NCBI GenBank assembly: GCA_963763485.1
Contig: CAVXOW010000006.1
Coordinates: 992,001 to 1,056,000, forward strand
DNA from: CAWCKS01 sp963763485
Lineage (GTDB): Bacteria > Pseudomonadota > Alphaproteobacteria > Rhizobiales > Xanthobacteraceae
Reading direction: 5' to 3'
DNA length: 64,000 nt
Every line of letters starts with the position of its first letter. The first letter of the stretch is position 1. Both the position numbers and the translations under genes were made by a program. Shown in pieces: positions 9,579 through 19,430 of the stretch. The notes beneath the pieces were generated by a model. That model ran no database searches. It was not told the origin of the DNA and saw only the letters and a program-made list of their open reading frames with translations.

Positions 9579-11022
9579 ATGGAGTGGACCGGGCTCGCGC
9601 TGTTGCTGCTGGTCGCGCTCGGCATCATCACCACAGGGCTACCCGCTGCATTCGTCCTCATCACCGTGGCGACGCTTGGCGCCATCATCGGCGTGGCGAG
9701 CGGCACGATTCCGCCCGCGCTGTTGTGGACCCTGCCGGCGCGGCTGATAAACCTGTTCGAAAACGACCTGCTGCAGGCGCTGCCGCTCTACGTGACCATG
9801 GGTCTACTGCTCGACCGGCTGCCGATCGCGAGTGCGCTCTACCGCGCCGGCAACGCGCTGCTGCCGCGCAGCAGCTCCGCGCCGGTGGTCTCCGGCGTGA
9901 TGCTCGGCGCGCTGCTCGGACCGATGAACGGATCGGTCGGCGCCAGCGTGCTCGGGCTGTCGCGGGTGATCTCGCCGCGGCTCGACGCCGAGGGCGTGCC
10001 GCCGTCGACCCGCGATGCGGTGGTCGCGGTCGCCAGCACCCTCGGCGTGCTGGTGCCGCCGTCGCTGGTGCTGATCCTGCTCTCAGACGCGATGCTGTCG
10101 GCACATACCATCGCAGTGACGCAGACCGGCCGCATCGACCGCATCATCAACACTGCCGACATCTTTCATGCCGCGCTGGTGCCGGCCGGAATTTTCCTGC
10201 TGCTCTGCCTGGCCGTCGCCTTCGTTGCCGGGAGAACCGCGACCAGGCGCCCGCCGCGCGAGCCGTTGTCGTTCCGCGAGGCGCTGCTCGCCGCCGCAAC
10301 GGTGATCGCGCTCCTCACCCTGCTCGGCGGCGTCGCGCTCGGCTTCTTCTTTCCGGTCGACGCCGCAGCGCTCGGCGCGTTCGCGCTGTTCCTGGCCGGA
10401 CTTCGTCACGGGCCGCCTGCGCGGCAATGTTCTGAACGGTTTGTTGCGCGACGCCATGGCGATGACCGGCGCGTTGTTTTCGCTGCTGGTCGCCGCAACG
10501 ACGTTCACGTTGATCCTGCGCCTGCTCGGCACCGATCACCTCGTCAATGCGTTCGTCGCTGCGATCCCCGGCAACGACCTGCTTGTGGTCGCCTGCGTGC
10601 TCGCGCTGATCGGGCTGTGCGCCTTCGTGCTGGATGCGTTCGAGATCATCTTCGTTGTGGTGCCGATCGTGATCCCGCCACTGCTGATCCGCGTTGCCGA
10701 TGCGCGCTGGGTCGCCGTGCTGCTGATGCTGACGCTGCAGTCGAGCTTTTTGCTGCCGCCGTTCGGCTACGCGCTGATGATGGTGCGGGGTGCTGCGAAA
10801 CATCCTGCGCCGTTCCGTCCGTTCGTCCGCGCGCTGTTGCCGTTCCTGCTGGTGCAGTGGGCGCTGCTTGTGCTGGTGCTGCTGGTGCCGCGCCTCGTCC
10901 ATCTCACCGAGAACGCCGGCGACAGCGTGCGCGCGCCGGCGATCCCGATCTCGAACGAGGACATCTCAAAGAAGATCAATTCGATGATACCGCCGCCGCC
11001 TCTGCCGGAGGAGCCAAAGTAG
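9579..11022 (+). pseudogene. TRAP transporter large permease (DctM-like), frameshifted
   Basis: The 12-helix ion-coupled subunit of a TRAP transporter. The frame from 9579 encodes a normal N-terminal 275 residues, including GPMNGSVGASVLGLSRVISP and TLGVLVPPSLVLILLSDAML, typical of DctM. Near 10401 the homology leaves this frame and continues in the +1 frame (reading FVTGRLRGNVLNGLLRDAM) to the stop at 11022. Removing one base in the stretch ggacttc would restore about 480 residues. Either the gene is broken or one base is a sequence error. Its 3' end overlaps the convergent hydroxylase gene by 47 bases. Confidence 0.8.
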
Positions 11023-11806
11023 CCGGCCGTGCCGCGCGCGTTTCGCCGCGCAGCTCTTCGCGATAGGCGGGGTGCTCGGTGCCCATCAGGCGGTCCCACC
11101 AGCTGAAGTAGAGGCCGTAGTTGTAGCGGAAGCTCTGATGGTGCAGATCGTGGTGGGTGGTGGCGTTGATCCAGCCGAACCAGCGGCTGTCGGCAAGCGC
11201 GCGCGGCATCAATTCGACGCCGGCATGGCCCATGACATTGCGCACGATCATGAAAGCCATGAACACGAACAGGCCGAACGCGTGCATCGGCACCACCGAC
11301 AGCCACAGCGGCGTGAACGCGGCCATCACAAGCGCTTCGGGAATGTCGAAGGCGTAGGCCGCGAACGGCGTCGGTGTCACCGAGCGATGGTGGGTCCGGT
11401 GGAAGTAGGGATAGAGCCGCGGATGGTGCATCATCCGGTGCGCCCAGTAGAAATAGGTATCGTGCGCGAGGATGATGCCGATCAGGCTGAGCGCGAGATA
11501 GCCGGCGCCACGTGTATTGAAATCGGTGTAGACCGTGAACACGCCGTGCATCGCACCGTACGCAATGCCGACGCCGGTCAGCGAGAACAGAATTCCGGTA
11601 CGCAGCGAGGTTGCGATTTCTCTGATGACGTCGGCCGACGAGGCCCAGCGCGCCTGGATCTTTCGCCCGCTCAGGCCAAAATCCCAGAACAGTTTTACGA
11701 TCAGCGCCATCGCGCCGGCGGCGACGACGTAGCGGCCGACGTCGAGCACGAGGTTGAACGACCAGATCTGCCAGAACTCGGCAAGCGTTTCAGTCAGGAA
11801 TTGCAT
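10976..11806 (-). CDS. Sterol desaturase/fatty acid hydroxylase family protein
   Basis: A 276-residue integral membrane di-iron oxygenase of the fatty acid hydroxylase superfamily. Three histidine clusters that bind the two irons are visible: HDTYFYWAHRMMHH, HRTHH, and THHDLHH near residue 230. Four or so hydrophobic segments flank them. It hydroxylates or desaturates a lipid, sterol or carotenoid-like substrate; which one cannot be told. It converges on the TRAP gene, and the ends overlap. The AraC gene upstream runs in the same direction and could control it. Confidence 0.87.
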   Translation of the reverse strand: MQFLTETLAEFWQIWSFNLVLDVGRYVVAAGAMALIVKLFWDFGLSGRKIQARWASSADVIREIATSLRTGILFSLTGVGIAYGAMHGVFTVYTDFNTRGAGYLALSLIGIILAHDTYFYWAHRMMHHPRLYPYFHRTHHRSVTPTPFAAYAFDIPEALVMAAFTPLWLSVVPMHAFGLFVFMAFMIVRNVMGHAGVELMPRALADSRWFGWINATTHHDLHHQSFRYNYGLYFSWWDRLMGTEHPAYREELRGETRAARPATLAPPAEAAAVSSN

Positions 11807-11950
11807 GAGAGCTTCTCCGCCTCAGGTCACGGACAGGCGGCGCCTGTCCCGCGGAAAAACCCTGACGCGGATCGCGAAAACGCTCTCGCCGCGTCCTTGA
11901 CGCGGACGCGCCGATTTTGAAAACGGCTAGCCGTTTTGTTGAAAGTGCCG

Positions 11951-13033
11951 CTATTCCGCGGCGATCTGGGCGGTTTGCGCGAGCTTCTGGCGGCGGAATT
12001 CGCTCGGCGTCAGCCCGGTATCGGCCTTGAAGGCGCGGTTGAACGGCCCAAGCGACTGGAAGCCGGCATCGAGCGCGATGGTCAGGATCGGCACCGCCTC
12101 CTGCGCGGGATCGGCGAGCGCCGCGGTCACGTCGGCGAGCCGATAGCGGTTCAGGAAGGCGTTGAAATTGCGATAGCCGAGTTGCCGGTTGATCAGTCGG
12201 CGCAGGCGATGCTCGGGCATGCCGAGCTTGGCGGCGAGGCTGCCGATCGACAGCCCCTCCGCGCGGTAAAGCTTGTCGTGCTCCATGGCGCGTCGCAGGG
12301 CGGCCAGCAAGGGGCCGTCCTCGTTGCGCCCGATGGCGCGGACAGGCACAGCGGGAGGCACCGCCGGCTCCGCTGCAGGTGCCGGCACGGTCTCGACCGG
12401 CAACGACAGGATCGCACCGTCGGAATTGACGGCGAGCAATGCAACAGCGAAAGCGAGTGTGATCGCAAGCAGCCCCGCGGCGTTGGCAAGCGCCAGTGAC
12501 GGCCACTGCGTTTCTGGCCAGGCGGCCACCGGCACCAGCGTCACCACCGAGTAGACCGCGACCAGCACGATCAGCAGCGAGCGCAACCGCAGACGCGATT
12601 CGACGAGGTCGGCGGCGCGGCCCGCGATCGCGTACCACACGCCAATGCCGTTGCAGGCAAGCGCCAGCGCAATGCAGACGAACTGCAGCGAGGGACCGCC
12701 AAGCGCGGGCACAACAAGGCCATCTGCAACCACGAACAGCCACGCCGCGGCGTGCCACCACGACGGAGCGAAGTCGTCATCGAACAGGCTGGCGCTCAGC
12801 AGCCAAAACACCACCGAGTTGCCGATCGCCAGCACATGCAGCGGCAACAGCCAGCCCGGCGGATTTGTCAGGACCATCGAGCTGGAACAGACCGCATAAG
12901 CCGCGCCGCCCAGCGCGAACAACGCGCCAAACCGGCCGGCCAGGGTCTGGCGCGCGTCGCGCAGCAACAGCAGCGCGAGAAACAGCAGCAGGACAATGGT
13001 CCCGCCACGCAATGCTGTCTCGAGGATAAGCAT
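11951..13033 (-). CDS. Membrane-anchored AraC-family regulator
   Basis: A 360-residue protein with seven or so hydrophobic segments in residues 1-210 and a C-terminal AraC-type double helix-turn-helix (about residues 250-350). The second helix-turn-helix is recognisable as ILTIALDAGFQSLGPFNRAF followed by a TPSEFRR end. Such membrane-linked AraC proteins may sense a lipid-soluble or envelope signal. It lies just upstream of the hydroxylase gene on the same strand with a 144-base gap, so it may regulate that gene; this is inference from position. Confidence 0.85.
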   Translation of the reverse strand: MLILETALRGGTIVLLLFLALLLLRDARQTLAGRFGALFALGGAAYAVCSSSMVLTNPPGWLLPLHVLAIGNSVVFWLLSASLFDDDFAPSWWHAAAWLFVVADGLVVPALGGPSLQFVCIALALACNGIGVWYAIAGRAADLVESRLRLRSLLIVLVAVYSVVTLVPVAAWPETQWPSLALANAAGLLAITLAFAVALLAVNSDGAILSLPVETVPAPAAEPAVPPAVPVRAIGRNEDGPLLAALRRAMEHDKLYRAEGLSIGSLAAKLGMPEHRLRRLINRQLGYRNFNAFLNRYRLADVTAALADPAQEAVPILTIALDAGFQSLGPFNRAFKADTGLTPSEFRRQKLAQTAQIAAE

Positions 13034-13116
13034 GCGATGCTCCGGTAAAGCGCGGCTCTGTTTAGCAGGTCAGATGCGTGAAGTGTAGCGCCGGCCGTTC
13101 ACGCGCGCGCGACGGC

Positions 13117-14805
13117 TTAACCCTTCCGCCTCAACGCAGGCATCAGCCGCGCGCGCCAATGCACGAGCTCGTCAAGCCGAAGCAGCCGCGCCGCAAAGCC
13201 ATAGGTCACAACGCCCAGCGTGCAAAGCACTGTGGCGCGGATCAGCAGCGCCGCGAGATGCACCCCCGGCAGCCATGACAAGATCAGCTGGCGGGCACCA
13301 AGACCGATTGCGATCGCAAGCGCCGCCGCAATCGCCATGCGGATGGCGCCGTCGAGCATGCCGGGTGCATCGGTGAGCGTCGTCGAGCGCGCCGCCGCCT
13401 CGCGCTGGAACCTTTGACGCTGCAAGACGCCGAGCACGCTGACATAGATCATGATTGCGATCGAACTCGCCACCGCAAGACCGATCGCGCCGAAGTGCTG
13501 GCGCAGCACGACGTAGAGCGGCACGCTGACGACGGCGATAATGGTGCCGACGGTCGTCGGCAACCACGTGCTGCCGAGCGCGTAGAACCCGCGACTAATC
13601 ACGGTCTGCGCCGCCCAGGCGCTCAAGGCCGAGACTGAGAAACACCAGGATCGTTCGCGGTCGCTTCAGCGTCCGCAACGCTGAAGCGGCTCGAGAACAA
13701 ACCCCAGATCAGGTATGCCGCCTCGAAGCCGCACACGGTGAGACAGACTTGCGCCGCGAAAATCAGGAGCAGCATCAACCGCACCGCCCGGCTCAGCACT
13801 GCGTAGGCTTCGGCGACGTGGCCGGCCGCAACCATGCGGCTGATCGTCGGATAGGAGGCAACGCCCGCCGCCATGCCGAACACGCCGATCGGTACCTTCA
13901 GGAGTGTGCGGCCATATTGCAGATAAGACAGCGCGCCGGGCGCAAGATAGGACGCCTGGTTCTTCACGATCCACTCGTCGACCACGACGATCGAAAATCC
14001 GATCATGATCGGGATCGACAGCCACAGATAGGTCCTCAGGTCTTCGCTGCGCAGCGACAGCAGCGGATACCAGCGCATGTTGCCCTTCACGCAGCCATAG
14101 AGCGGCAGCGCGAACGGACCAAGGACCGAGCCGGCGAGCACGCCCCAGGCAAAGCCCTCGGCGCCCCAGCCGAGCTGCGCGCCGACCAGACCGCCCGCGA
14201 TGATTCCGAGCGAATAGACCAGCGGCGCCAGCGCCGGCAGCGCGTGCTTGTCGCGCGCCTGCAGCGCCGCCGAGAGCAGGCCGCCGGTGACGTGGAAGAA
14301 TTGCGCGGGGACGATGATGCGGATCAGCCGCACCAGCGTGTCGACGTCGGCGGGGTCGGTAAATCCCGGCGCCACCAGCGTGGCGAGCGGGCGCGCAAAG
14401 ATCATCAGCAGACGCGATGCCGAGCCCGCCGGCAACGACGATGAAATTGGCGATGACGCTGAACGCCTGCCAGCCGCGCTGTTCCTCGCCGCGCTCGAGA
14501 TATTTCAGAAAGATCGGGATGAACACGATCGACAGCGCGCCGGCGGCCAGCAGATAGTTCAGGAAATCCGGCAGCGTGAAGCTGGCGAAATAGATGTCGG
14601 CCTGGCGGCTGGCGCCGAGCGTGCGGCCGATGATTTGTTCGCGCACGAGACCGATGATGCGGCTCAGGAAGATCGAGCCGGCCCAGATCGCCGACGCCAC
14701 ACCGATGGTGCGGCCGGTCGAGGTGTGATGCTCTCTCGGGAAGGTGGTGGCCAAGTCTCGCTCCTCGTCACGCCGAGGTTTGGCCGCTCTCGGGCGCAAC
14801 GGCAA
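13117..14805 (-). pseudogene. MurJ/MviN-like lipid flippase gene with three frameshifts
   Basis: Three consecutive frames together encode a full-length MurJ-like multipass flippase of the MOP superfamily, which would move undecaprenyl-linked precursors across the inner membrane. The N-terminus (GSIFLSRIIGLVREQIIGRT) is in one frame, the middle (LLMIFARPLATLVAPGF) takes over near 14415, a short piece (ILVFLSLGL) near 13653 is in the third frame, and the C-terminus (SAWAAQTVISRGFYALG) resumes near 13625. Each join is repaired by removing one base. The sequence differs from the usual essential rhizobial MurJ, so it may be a dispensable paralogue; alternatively these are sequencing errors. Confidence 0.8.
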
Positions 14806-14978
14806 TATGGCAATTCAGCCCCCTATCAGCTTGCCCGCGCGCTTGACGGTAGCCGGCTTGAACGAAGCTCAAGTCTCGGCCCTGCTCTTGCTGATCATCA
14901 GGTGCCTGGGCTATTGCCGTCGAGGTATGCGTCGCGCTCGTTGGTAGTTCGAGCGCCCAATCGAGCCGGCTGCAGATC

Positions 14979-15914
14979 GTGATCCCGTTCCTGACAAAAC
15001 TGGCTGAAGCGGAGCGTGTCTTGATCGCCGGATGTGGCGGTGGCTTCGACGTTTTTGCCGGCGTTCCGCTAGCTCAGCAACTGATCGGTGCCGGCAAGCA
15101 GGTGACGTTCACAAATTTCTCTTTCACCAACCTGTGGCTCAGCGGCGGCGAGCGCGTGACGCCGGCGTGCTGGCGCGTCGATCAGCAAGCGAGCGAACTC
15201 CCCTACTTTCCCGAGAAATGGCTGGGGGAGTGGCTTGTCGCTCGCGGGCAAGCAGCCCCGATCTATGCGTTAGCGAAATCAGGCGCACGCCCACTTCAAG
15301 AGGCGTACGAGATCATCATCGAGCGTCACGACATCGATCTGGTGGTGCTGGTCGACGGCGGCACCGACAGCATCCTGTTTGGCGATGAGCCGGGCCTCGG
15401 CACCGTGGCTGAGGATGCCATTTCCACTGTAGCGGCCTGCTCGGCGACGGAGCAGCCGGTCGTGCTCGCCGCGATCGGCTTTGGTATCGACCATCATCAT
15501 GGTGTCTCGCATCACGCTTTTCTTGAAAACGTTGCGCGCGTCATTCAGGACGGCGGCTTCCTCGGCGTCTGCTCGCTCACGCCGCGCACGCCTGAGGCGG
15601 ATGCGTTCCTCGACCTCGTCGATTACGCCAATCGCCGCCAGCCGCAACACCAGAGCATCGTGTGCAATTCGATCGCGAGTTCATTGCGTGGCGAGTTCGG
15701 CAACTATCACGCCACCAACCGAACCAGCGGCAGCGAACTCTTTATCAATCCGCTGATGGCCCAGTACTGGACCTTCGATGCCCGATCCGTAGTGGCTCGG
15801 ATGACCTACGCCGCGGAGTTGGCCGACACGGAAAGCATGGAAGACGCACGGCGGGTGATCGAAGGTCAACGGCAGAGCCTGGAAGTCAGGCCTCGTCAGG
15901 GATTGCCGTTGTGA
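14979..15914 (+). CDS. DUF1152 domain protein
   Basis: A 311-residue cytoplasmic protein of the DUF1152 family, function unknown. An early glycine-rich loop (VLIAGCGGGFDVFAGVPLA) looks like a nucleotide or cofactor-binding turn, and DLVVLVDGGTDSILFGDE is a second conserved acidic site. GTG is the likely start. It stands alone between the divergent MurJ-like gene and a convergent lipoprotein gene. Confidence 0.8.
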   Translation: MIPFLTKLAEAERVLIAGCGGGFDVFAGVPLAQQLIGAGKQVTFTNFSFTNLWLSGGERVTPACWRVDQQASELPYFPEKWLGEWLVARGQAAPIYALAKSGARPLQEAYEIIIERHDIDLVVLVDGGTDSILFGDEPGLGTVAEDAISTVAACSATEQPVVLAAIGFGIDHHHGVSHHAFLENVARVIQDGGFLGVCSLTPRTPEADAFLDLVDYANRRQPQHQSIVCNSIASSLRGEFGNYHATNRTSGSELFINPLMAQYWTFDARSVVARMTYAAELADTESMEDARRVIEGQRQSLEVRPRQGLPL

Positions 15915-15942
15915 TGCGACGGCTGCTGCCGCTTAGCCCGCC

Positions 15943-17289
15943 TTACTCGTCCTCGTCATCCTCGTCGTCGCGCTTCGATTTGGCGACGCCATGTCGGCTG
16001 CCGCCGAGCGGGATCGAACCGGTGTAGCCGCGGTCCTGCGCCGCGTAGCGACCGCGGCCGCCAGCACGCGCCGCGATCTGGTCGCCTGAGACCGCCGCCG
16101 GTTCGCAGATGATGCGCCGGCTCGCGCGCCGCATCAGGTCGACGTGGATGTGATCGTAGTGATAGGCGTTGGAGCCCGGCGCCAGCACGGTGGTGAATTC
16201 CTGGCAGGCGGCACCCTGAACATCGCGCAAAAAGCCCTGCTCTTCCGCCATGCCGTGCCAGCCGTCTTTCACCGTGATGCGGCGACCGTCATCAAGCGTG
16301 AAGGCCGCGATGTCGAGCGCGTTGCCGAACGCGTGCTCGGAAATATGCGCGCTCGGATTGCCGTTCATGCCGCGGCAGGAATAGGCCGAGATCTGCTTGA
16401 TCTCGACAACGCGCGCGCCGAACCATTTCAGCGCCGCCGGCTGCACGCTGTCGGCGATCCAGCGATCGAGCTGCGCGACGATCGGGCACGCCAGCGTCGC
16501 CGCCGGCTTCACCACAACCGGCCCGATCGAGCCGACCTGATCGCGCGACGGCCCAAGCCGCGGCAGCGGTTGCTCGGCGGGCGTCGCGTAAGGCGCGCGC
16601 GAATAGTTCGGCGCGCCCGGCTGCATTCCCTCATCGGCGACGCCTTCGTTGGGATCATCAACGCTCTGTTCGTTTTCCGGCGACGCAATACCCGGAGCGC
16701 CCAGCGACAGTGGCGGTCCGACGGGAGTCGCGCGAGAGCGATTGCCGTACCCATCGTATTGCGGCGCCGGATAGCTCTGTGGCGCGCCGATTGGCGCGCG
16801 CTCGATCGCCCCCGAAGGCGCCGCGGTCGAATAGGACGGTTGCGCACCGTAATTTCGTTGTGGATAGGCCGGCCGACCGCCTTCCGCGGGATACGGCTGG
16901 CTCGCGCTCGGTTGCCCGTAACGTTGCTGCGGGTCGTTCTGTTGTGGGTAATTCCGTTGCGGATAGGAATTGATCGGCCAGCGCGGCTGCGGGTTCGCTT
17001 GCGGGATCGCGCCGGGCGGCCGCAGTTCATCGGCAAAGCCGTACGCTGACGTTTCGGCAAGTGCCGCAACCTTCAACGGAAATTCCGCACCGCAGGCGCC
17101 GGGGCCGGCGATCGGCGAAATCCGGACGACGTTCGCGCTCTCCTTGACCTCGCCGGATTTCATGCACGCGGCTTCGGCCTCGGCCCGCCAAGGCTCACGC
17201 TCCGCCGTACCAAAAAAACCGCGGCCGCAGCCTGCCATCGAGACGAGAACGAGCGAGCCGACGAGATACAAGGCAACTCTGCGCGTCAT
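15943..17289 (-). CDS. Lipoprotein with extensin-like C-terminal domain
   Basis: A 448-residue outer-envelope lipoprotein. The N-terminus has an arginine-rich start, a hydrophobic core and a lipobox-like VSMAGC. Residues about 80-260 are a low-complexity Pro/Gln/Tyr/Arg linker. The C-terminal 170 residues are an extensin-like domain (Pfam ExtCterm), with ISEHAFGNALDIAAF and SNAYHYDHIHVDLMRR as the conserved His/Asp sites that resemble D,D-carboxypeptidase metal ligands, suggesting a cell-wall enzyme. The frame opens with TTG at 17298; the ATG at 17289 gives a cleaner lipoprotein signal. Confidence 0.85.
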   Translation of the reverse strand: MTRRVALYLVGSLVLVSMAGCGRGFFGTAEREPWRAEAEAACMKSGEVKESANVVRISPIAGPGACGAEFPLKVAALAETSAYGFADELRPPGAIPQANPQPRWPINSYPQRNYPQQNDPQQRYGQPSASQPYPAEGGRPAYPQRNYGAQPSYSTAAPSGAIERAPIGAPQSYPAPQYDGYGNRSRATPVGPPLSLGAPGIASPENEQSVDDPNEGVADEGMQPGAPNYSRAPYATPAEQPLPRLGPSRDQVGSIGPVVVKPAATLACPIVAQLDRWIADSVQPAALKWFGARVVEIKQISAYSCRGMNGNPSAHISEHAFGNALDIAAFTLDDGRRITVKDGWHGMAEEQGFLRDVQGAACQEFTTVLAPGSNAYHYDHIHVDLMRRASRRIICEPAAVSGDQIAARAGGRGRYAAQDRGYTGSIPLGGSRHGVAKSKRDDEDDEDE

Positions 17290-17507
17290 CCCGCGCAACG
17301 TCGCCGAATTTACTTAAAAACTCTTCAACGTATTGATTTCACTTAAATTTAACCACGTTTTCGGTGTGCAACCAAATCGGCGGCCACGCGTTATCGCCGG
17401 CCCTACCTCATGGTGGGGATAAATCAGTGTGCCTGCCTTTTTCAGGGAAGCCGATCTGTTAGGCTCGCACTGATGGCGCAGGTGACGTCGAACTCGGGAG
17501 CATTCCC

Positions 17508-17591
17508 ATGGACCTCGTCAACAGACTCAACGTTCTGATGGCCTTTGCCGCGCTTGCGTTCGTCGGCGCGATCATCCTCGGGATGATCTGA
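17508..17591 (+). CDS. Putative 27-residue membrane peptide
   Basis: A short frame begins MDLVNRLNVLMAF and forms one predicted transmembrane helix, ending ILGMI. GGGAG lies nine bases before the ATG. The amphipathic start followed by a single helix looks like a genuine mini-protein, but its length makes this uncertain and I assign no function. Confidence 0.45.
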   Translation: MDLVNRLNVLMAFAALAFVGAIILGMI

Positions 17592-17841
17592 TTTACGGTC
17601 GTCGCGTCTTTTAATTCTTTGTTGATGTTGATGAACAGGCGCCGCCCGGCGCGTCGCGGGTGCGCGCCTGGGCGTATTGTTTCAATCCGGTTTCGCGCTT
17701 TCAGAAAATGGTTTCATCGCGCGAAATCGTTCACGAACAGCTCTCGTTTAGTTGAACCTCCCAGCGCGTGTCGGAACGAACCGGCAAGAGAAGCGCAACA
17801 CGACAAGCGCAAGGCGCGAGATAAGCGCAGGGAGACTCGCT

Positions 17842-18504
17842 ATGTTGCTCGACACCATTCGCATCCGCACATTCGCCGCCGTCATCGGCGCACTGACCGC
17901 GGGTTTCGTGCTGACCACCACGTCGGTCGCCGCCGGCCCCGTCGCGCCGTTCGGTCTTGCGCCGCAAGTGGTCCAGCCGTTGCCGAGCGACGAACCCGAC
18001 GCCGACGCCACCGAATTGCCTGATCGTTTCAAGCGACAGGTCGTCGCCTACAACGGCGGGGAGGCCGCAGGCACCGTCATCATCGATACGCCGAACACCT
18101 ACCTCTATCTCGTGCTCGGGGCTGGCCGCGCGATGCGCTACGGCATCGGCGTCGGCCGCGAAGGATTTACCTGGTCGGGCGTGCAGCAGATTACGAAGAA
18201 AGCGGAGTGGCCGGACTGGACGCCGCCGCCGGAAATGATCGCGCGCCAGCCTTACCTGCCGCGCTTCGTCGCCGGCGGTCCCGGCAATCCGCTCGGCGCA
18301 CGCGCCATGTATCTCGGCGGCACCGTCTATCGCATCCACGGCACCAACAATCCGATGAGCATCGGCACGCGGGTGTCCTCGGGCTGCATCCGCCTCACCA
18401 ACGACGACGTTACCGACCTCTATTCCCGCGTCAGCATCGGCACGAAAGTGATCGTACGGCCGATGGAACACCGCGCCGACGCAACGAGTGGTCGTCGCAG
18501 CTGA
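17842..18504 (+). CDS. L,D-transpeptidase (YkuD domain)
   Basis: A 220-residue secreted enzyme that makes 3-3 cross-links in peptidoglycan or attaches proteins to it. A signal peptide covers residues 1-31 (ending VAAGP). The YkuD domain shows the conserved HGTN and the catalytic SSGCIRL, with the nucleophilic cysteine near residue 181. AGGGAG stands before the ATG at 17842, so the longer open frame from 17752 is not used. A second gene at 51778 encodes the same catalytic domain behind a longer Pro-rich linker. Confidence 0.93.
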   Translation: MLLDTIRIRTFAAVIGALTAGFVLTTTSVAAGPVAPFGLAPQVVQPLPSDEPDADATELPDRFKRQVVAYNGGEAAGTVIIDTPNTYLYLVLGAGRAMRYGIGVGREGFTWSGVQQITKKAEWPDWTPPPEMIARQPYLPRFVAGGPGNPLGARAMYLGGTVYRIHGTNNPMSIGTRVSSGCIRLTNDDVTDLYSRVSIGTKVIVRPMEHRADATSGRRS

Positions 18505-18535
18505 TAAGCCCGCACCGCTGATCCGCTACGACACG

Positions 18536-18566
18536 AAATCGCCCTCCCTCACGGGAGGGCGATTTT
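18536..18566. terminator. Bidirectional intrinsic terminator
   Basis: A perfect 13-bp stem (18536-18548 with 18553-18565) and a four-base loop, with A-rich and T-rich sides, lies between the convergent L,D-transpeptidase and helical-protein genes. The T-run after the stem on the plus strand and the complementary run on the minus strand suit termination in both directions. Confidence 0.85.
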
Positions 18567-18587
18567 GCTTGTGCGCCCGAGTAAAAC

Positions 18588-19200
18588 TTAGCTCGTGAAA
18601 TCGATGACCAGCGCCATCGAGGATTTCGACGATCCCGAACTGTCGCCGTTGGCGCTGTAGCCTGCGCCTTGCTGCAGCGAGTTCCTGCAACGACTGCAGG
18701 AATTTCTGGATCAACGAGGTGGTGCTGTCAGTTGCCGAGTTGGTTCCGTCGCTCGAGTTCGAGCCGATCGCCGACAGCAGACTCGCTGCAGCCGACGAAC
18801 CGTCACTGCTCGCTCCACTGGCGGAGTCGCCATCGTGATGGTGTCCGTGATGACCGCCGGTGCCGCCGGGCCCTCCGGGTCCACCCTGCGCGAACGCGTT
18901 GGCAAACACGTTCTGCAGCTCAGTCGCCTGCGCTGATGTCAGCGTGCCGTTCTGCACCTCGCCGCTGATCAGGTCGTCGATCTTCGACTTGATCTGGTCG
19001 GGTGACGGCGGACCAGATGCCTGACCGCCGCTGGCGCGGTCTGCCTTCAGGCTCTGGTCGATGTCGTCGAGCGCGGTCGACAGGGCGCTCTGGTCGGTTG
19101 AGGAAATGGCCCCCGACGAGACTTCAGACAGCAACTCGTTCTGAAGCCTGTCGCGGGGCGACAGGTAACCGGCGGCACCCGTGGCGGCAATCGAGGTCAT
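18588..19200 (-). pseudogene. Helical Ser/Gly-rich hypothetical protein, frameshifted near its end
   Basis: I do not recognise the family. The ATG at 19200 has GGGAG upstream. The first 90 residues contain helical units (LQNELLSEVSSGAISSTDQS, then VQNGTLTSAQATELQNVFA) with EF-hand-like spacing but no complete calcium loop. A Gly/His stretch (GGTGGHHGHHHDGD) follows, then Ser-rich sequence. Near 18684 the natural reading shifts: deleting one of two adjacent C's on the plus strand gives a tail containing NSLQQGAGYSANGDSSG and ending MALVIDFTS before a TAA at 18588. Uncorrected, the frame runs on with Arg-rich sequence to 18526 through the terminator, which is implausible. Confidence 0.65.
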
Positions 19201-19430
19201 TGGGCAGCTCCCAGACTTGGTGGATCGGACTTGACGGATCGGACTTGGCGAATTTTGGAGGTCAAACAAGACGTGGAAAACGTGCATTGAATCTGGGAGT
19301 TATCCAGTTAATGAAACCTTCTTTCGGGATTTCCACGCGATGTCTCTCGGTTGCCGCGGCACACTTAGAAACAATCCGAAACAAAAAACTTGCAGAAGCC
19401 CGATCGAATCGCGAGCAAAGCTTCGTCACC

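Noticed and set aside
17314..17328. CtrA-like TTAA-N7-TCAA upstream of the extensin-like gene
   Set aside because: One mismatch in a short AT-rich motif that occurs often by chance; no supporting second site.
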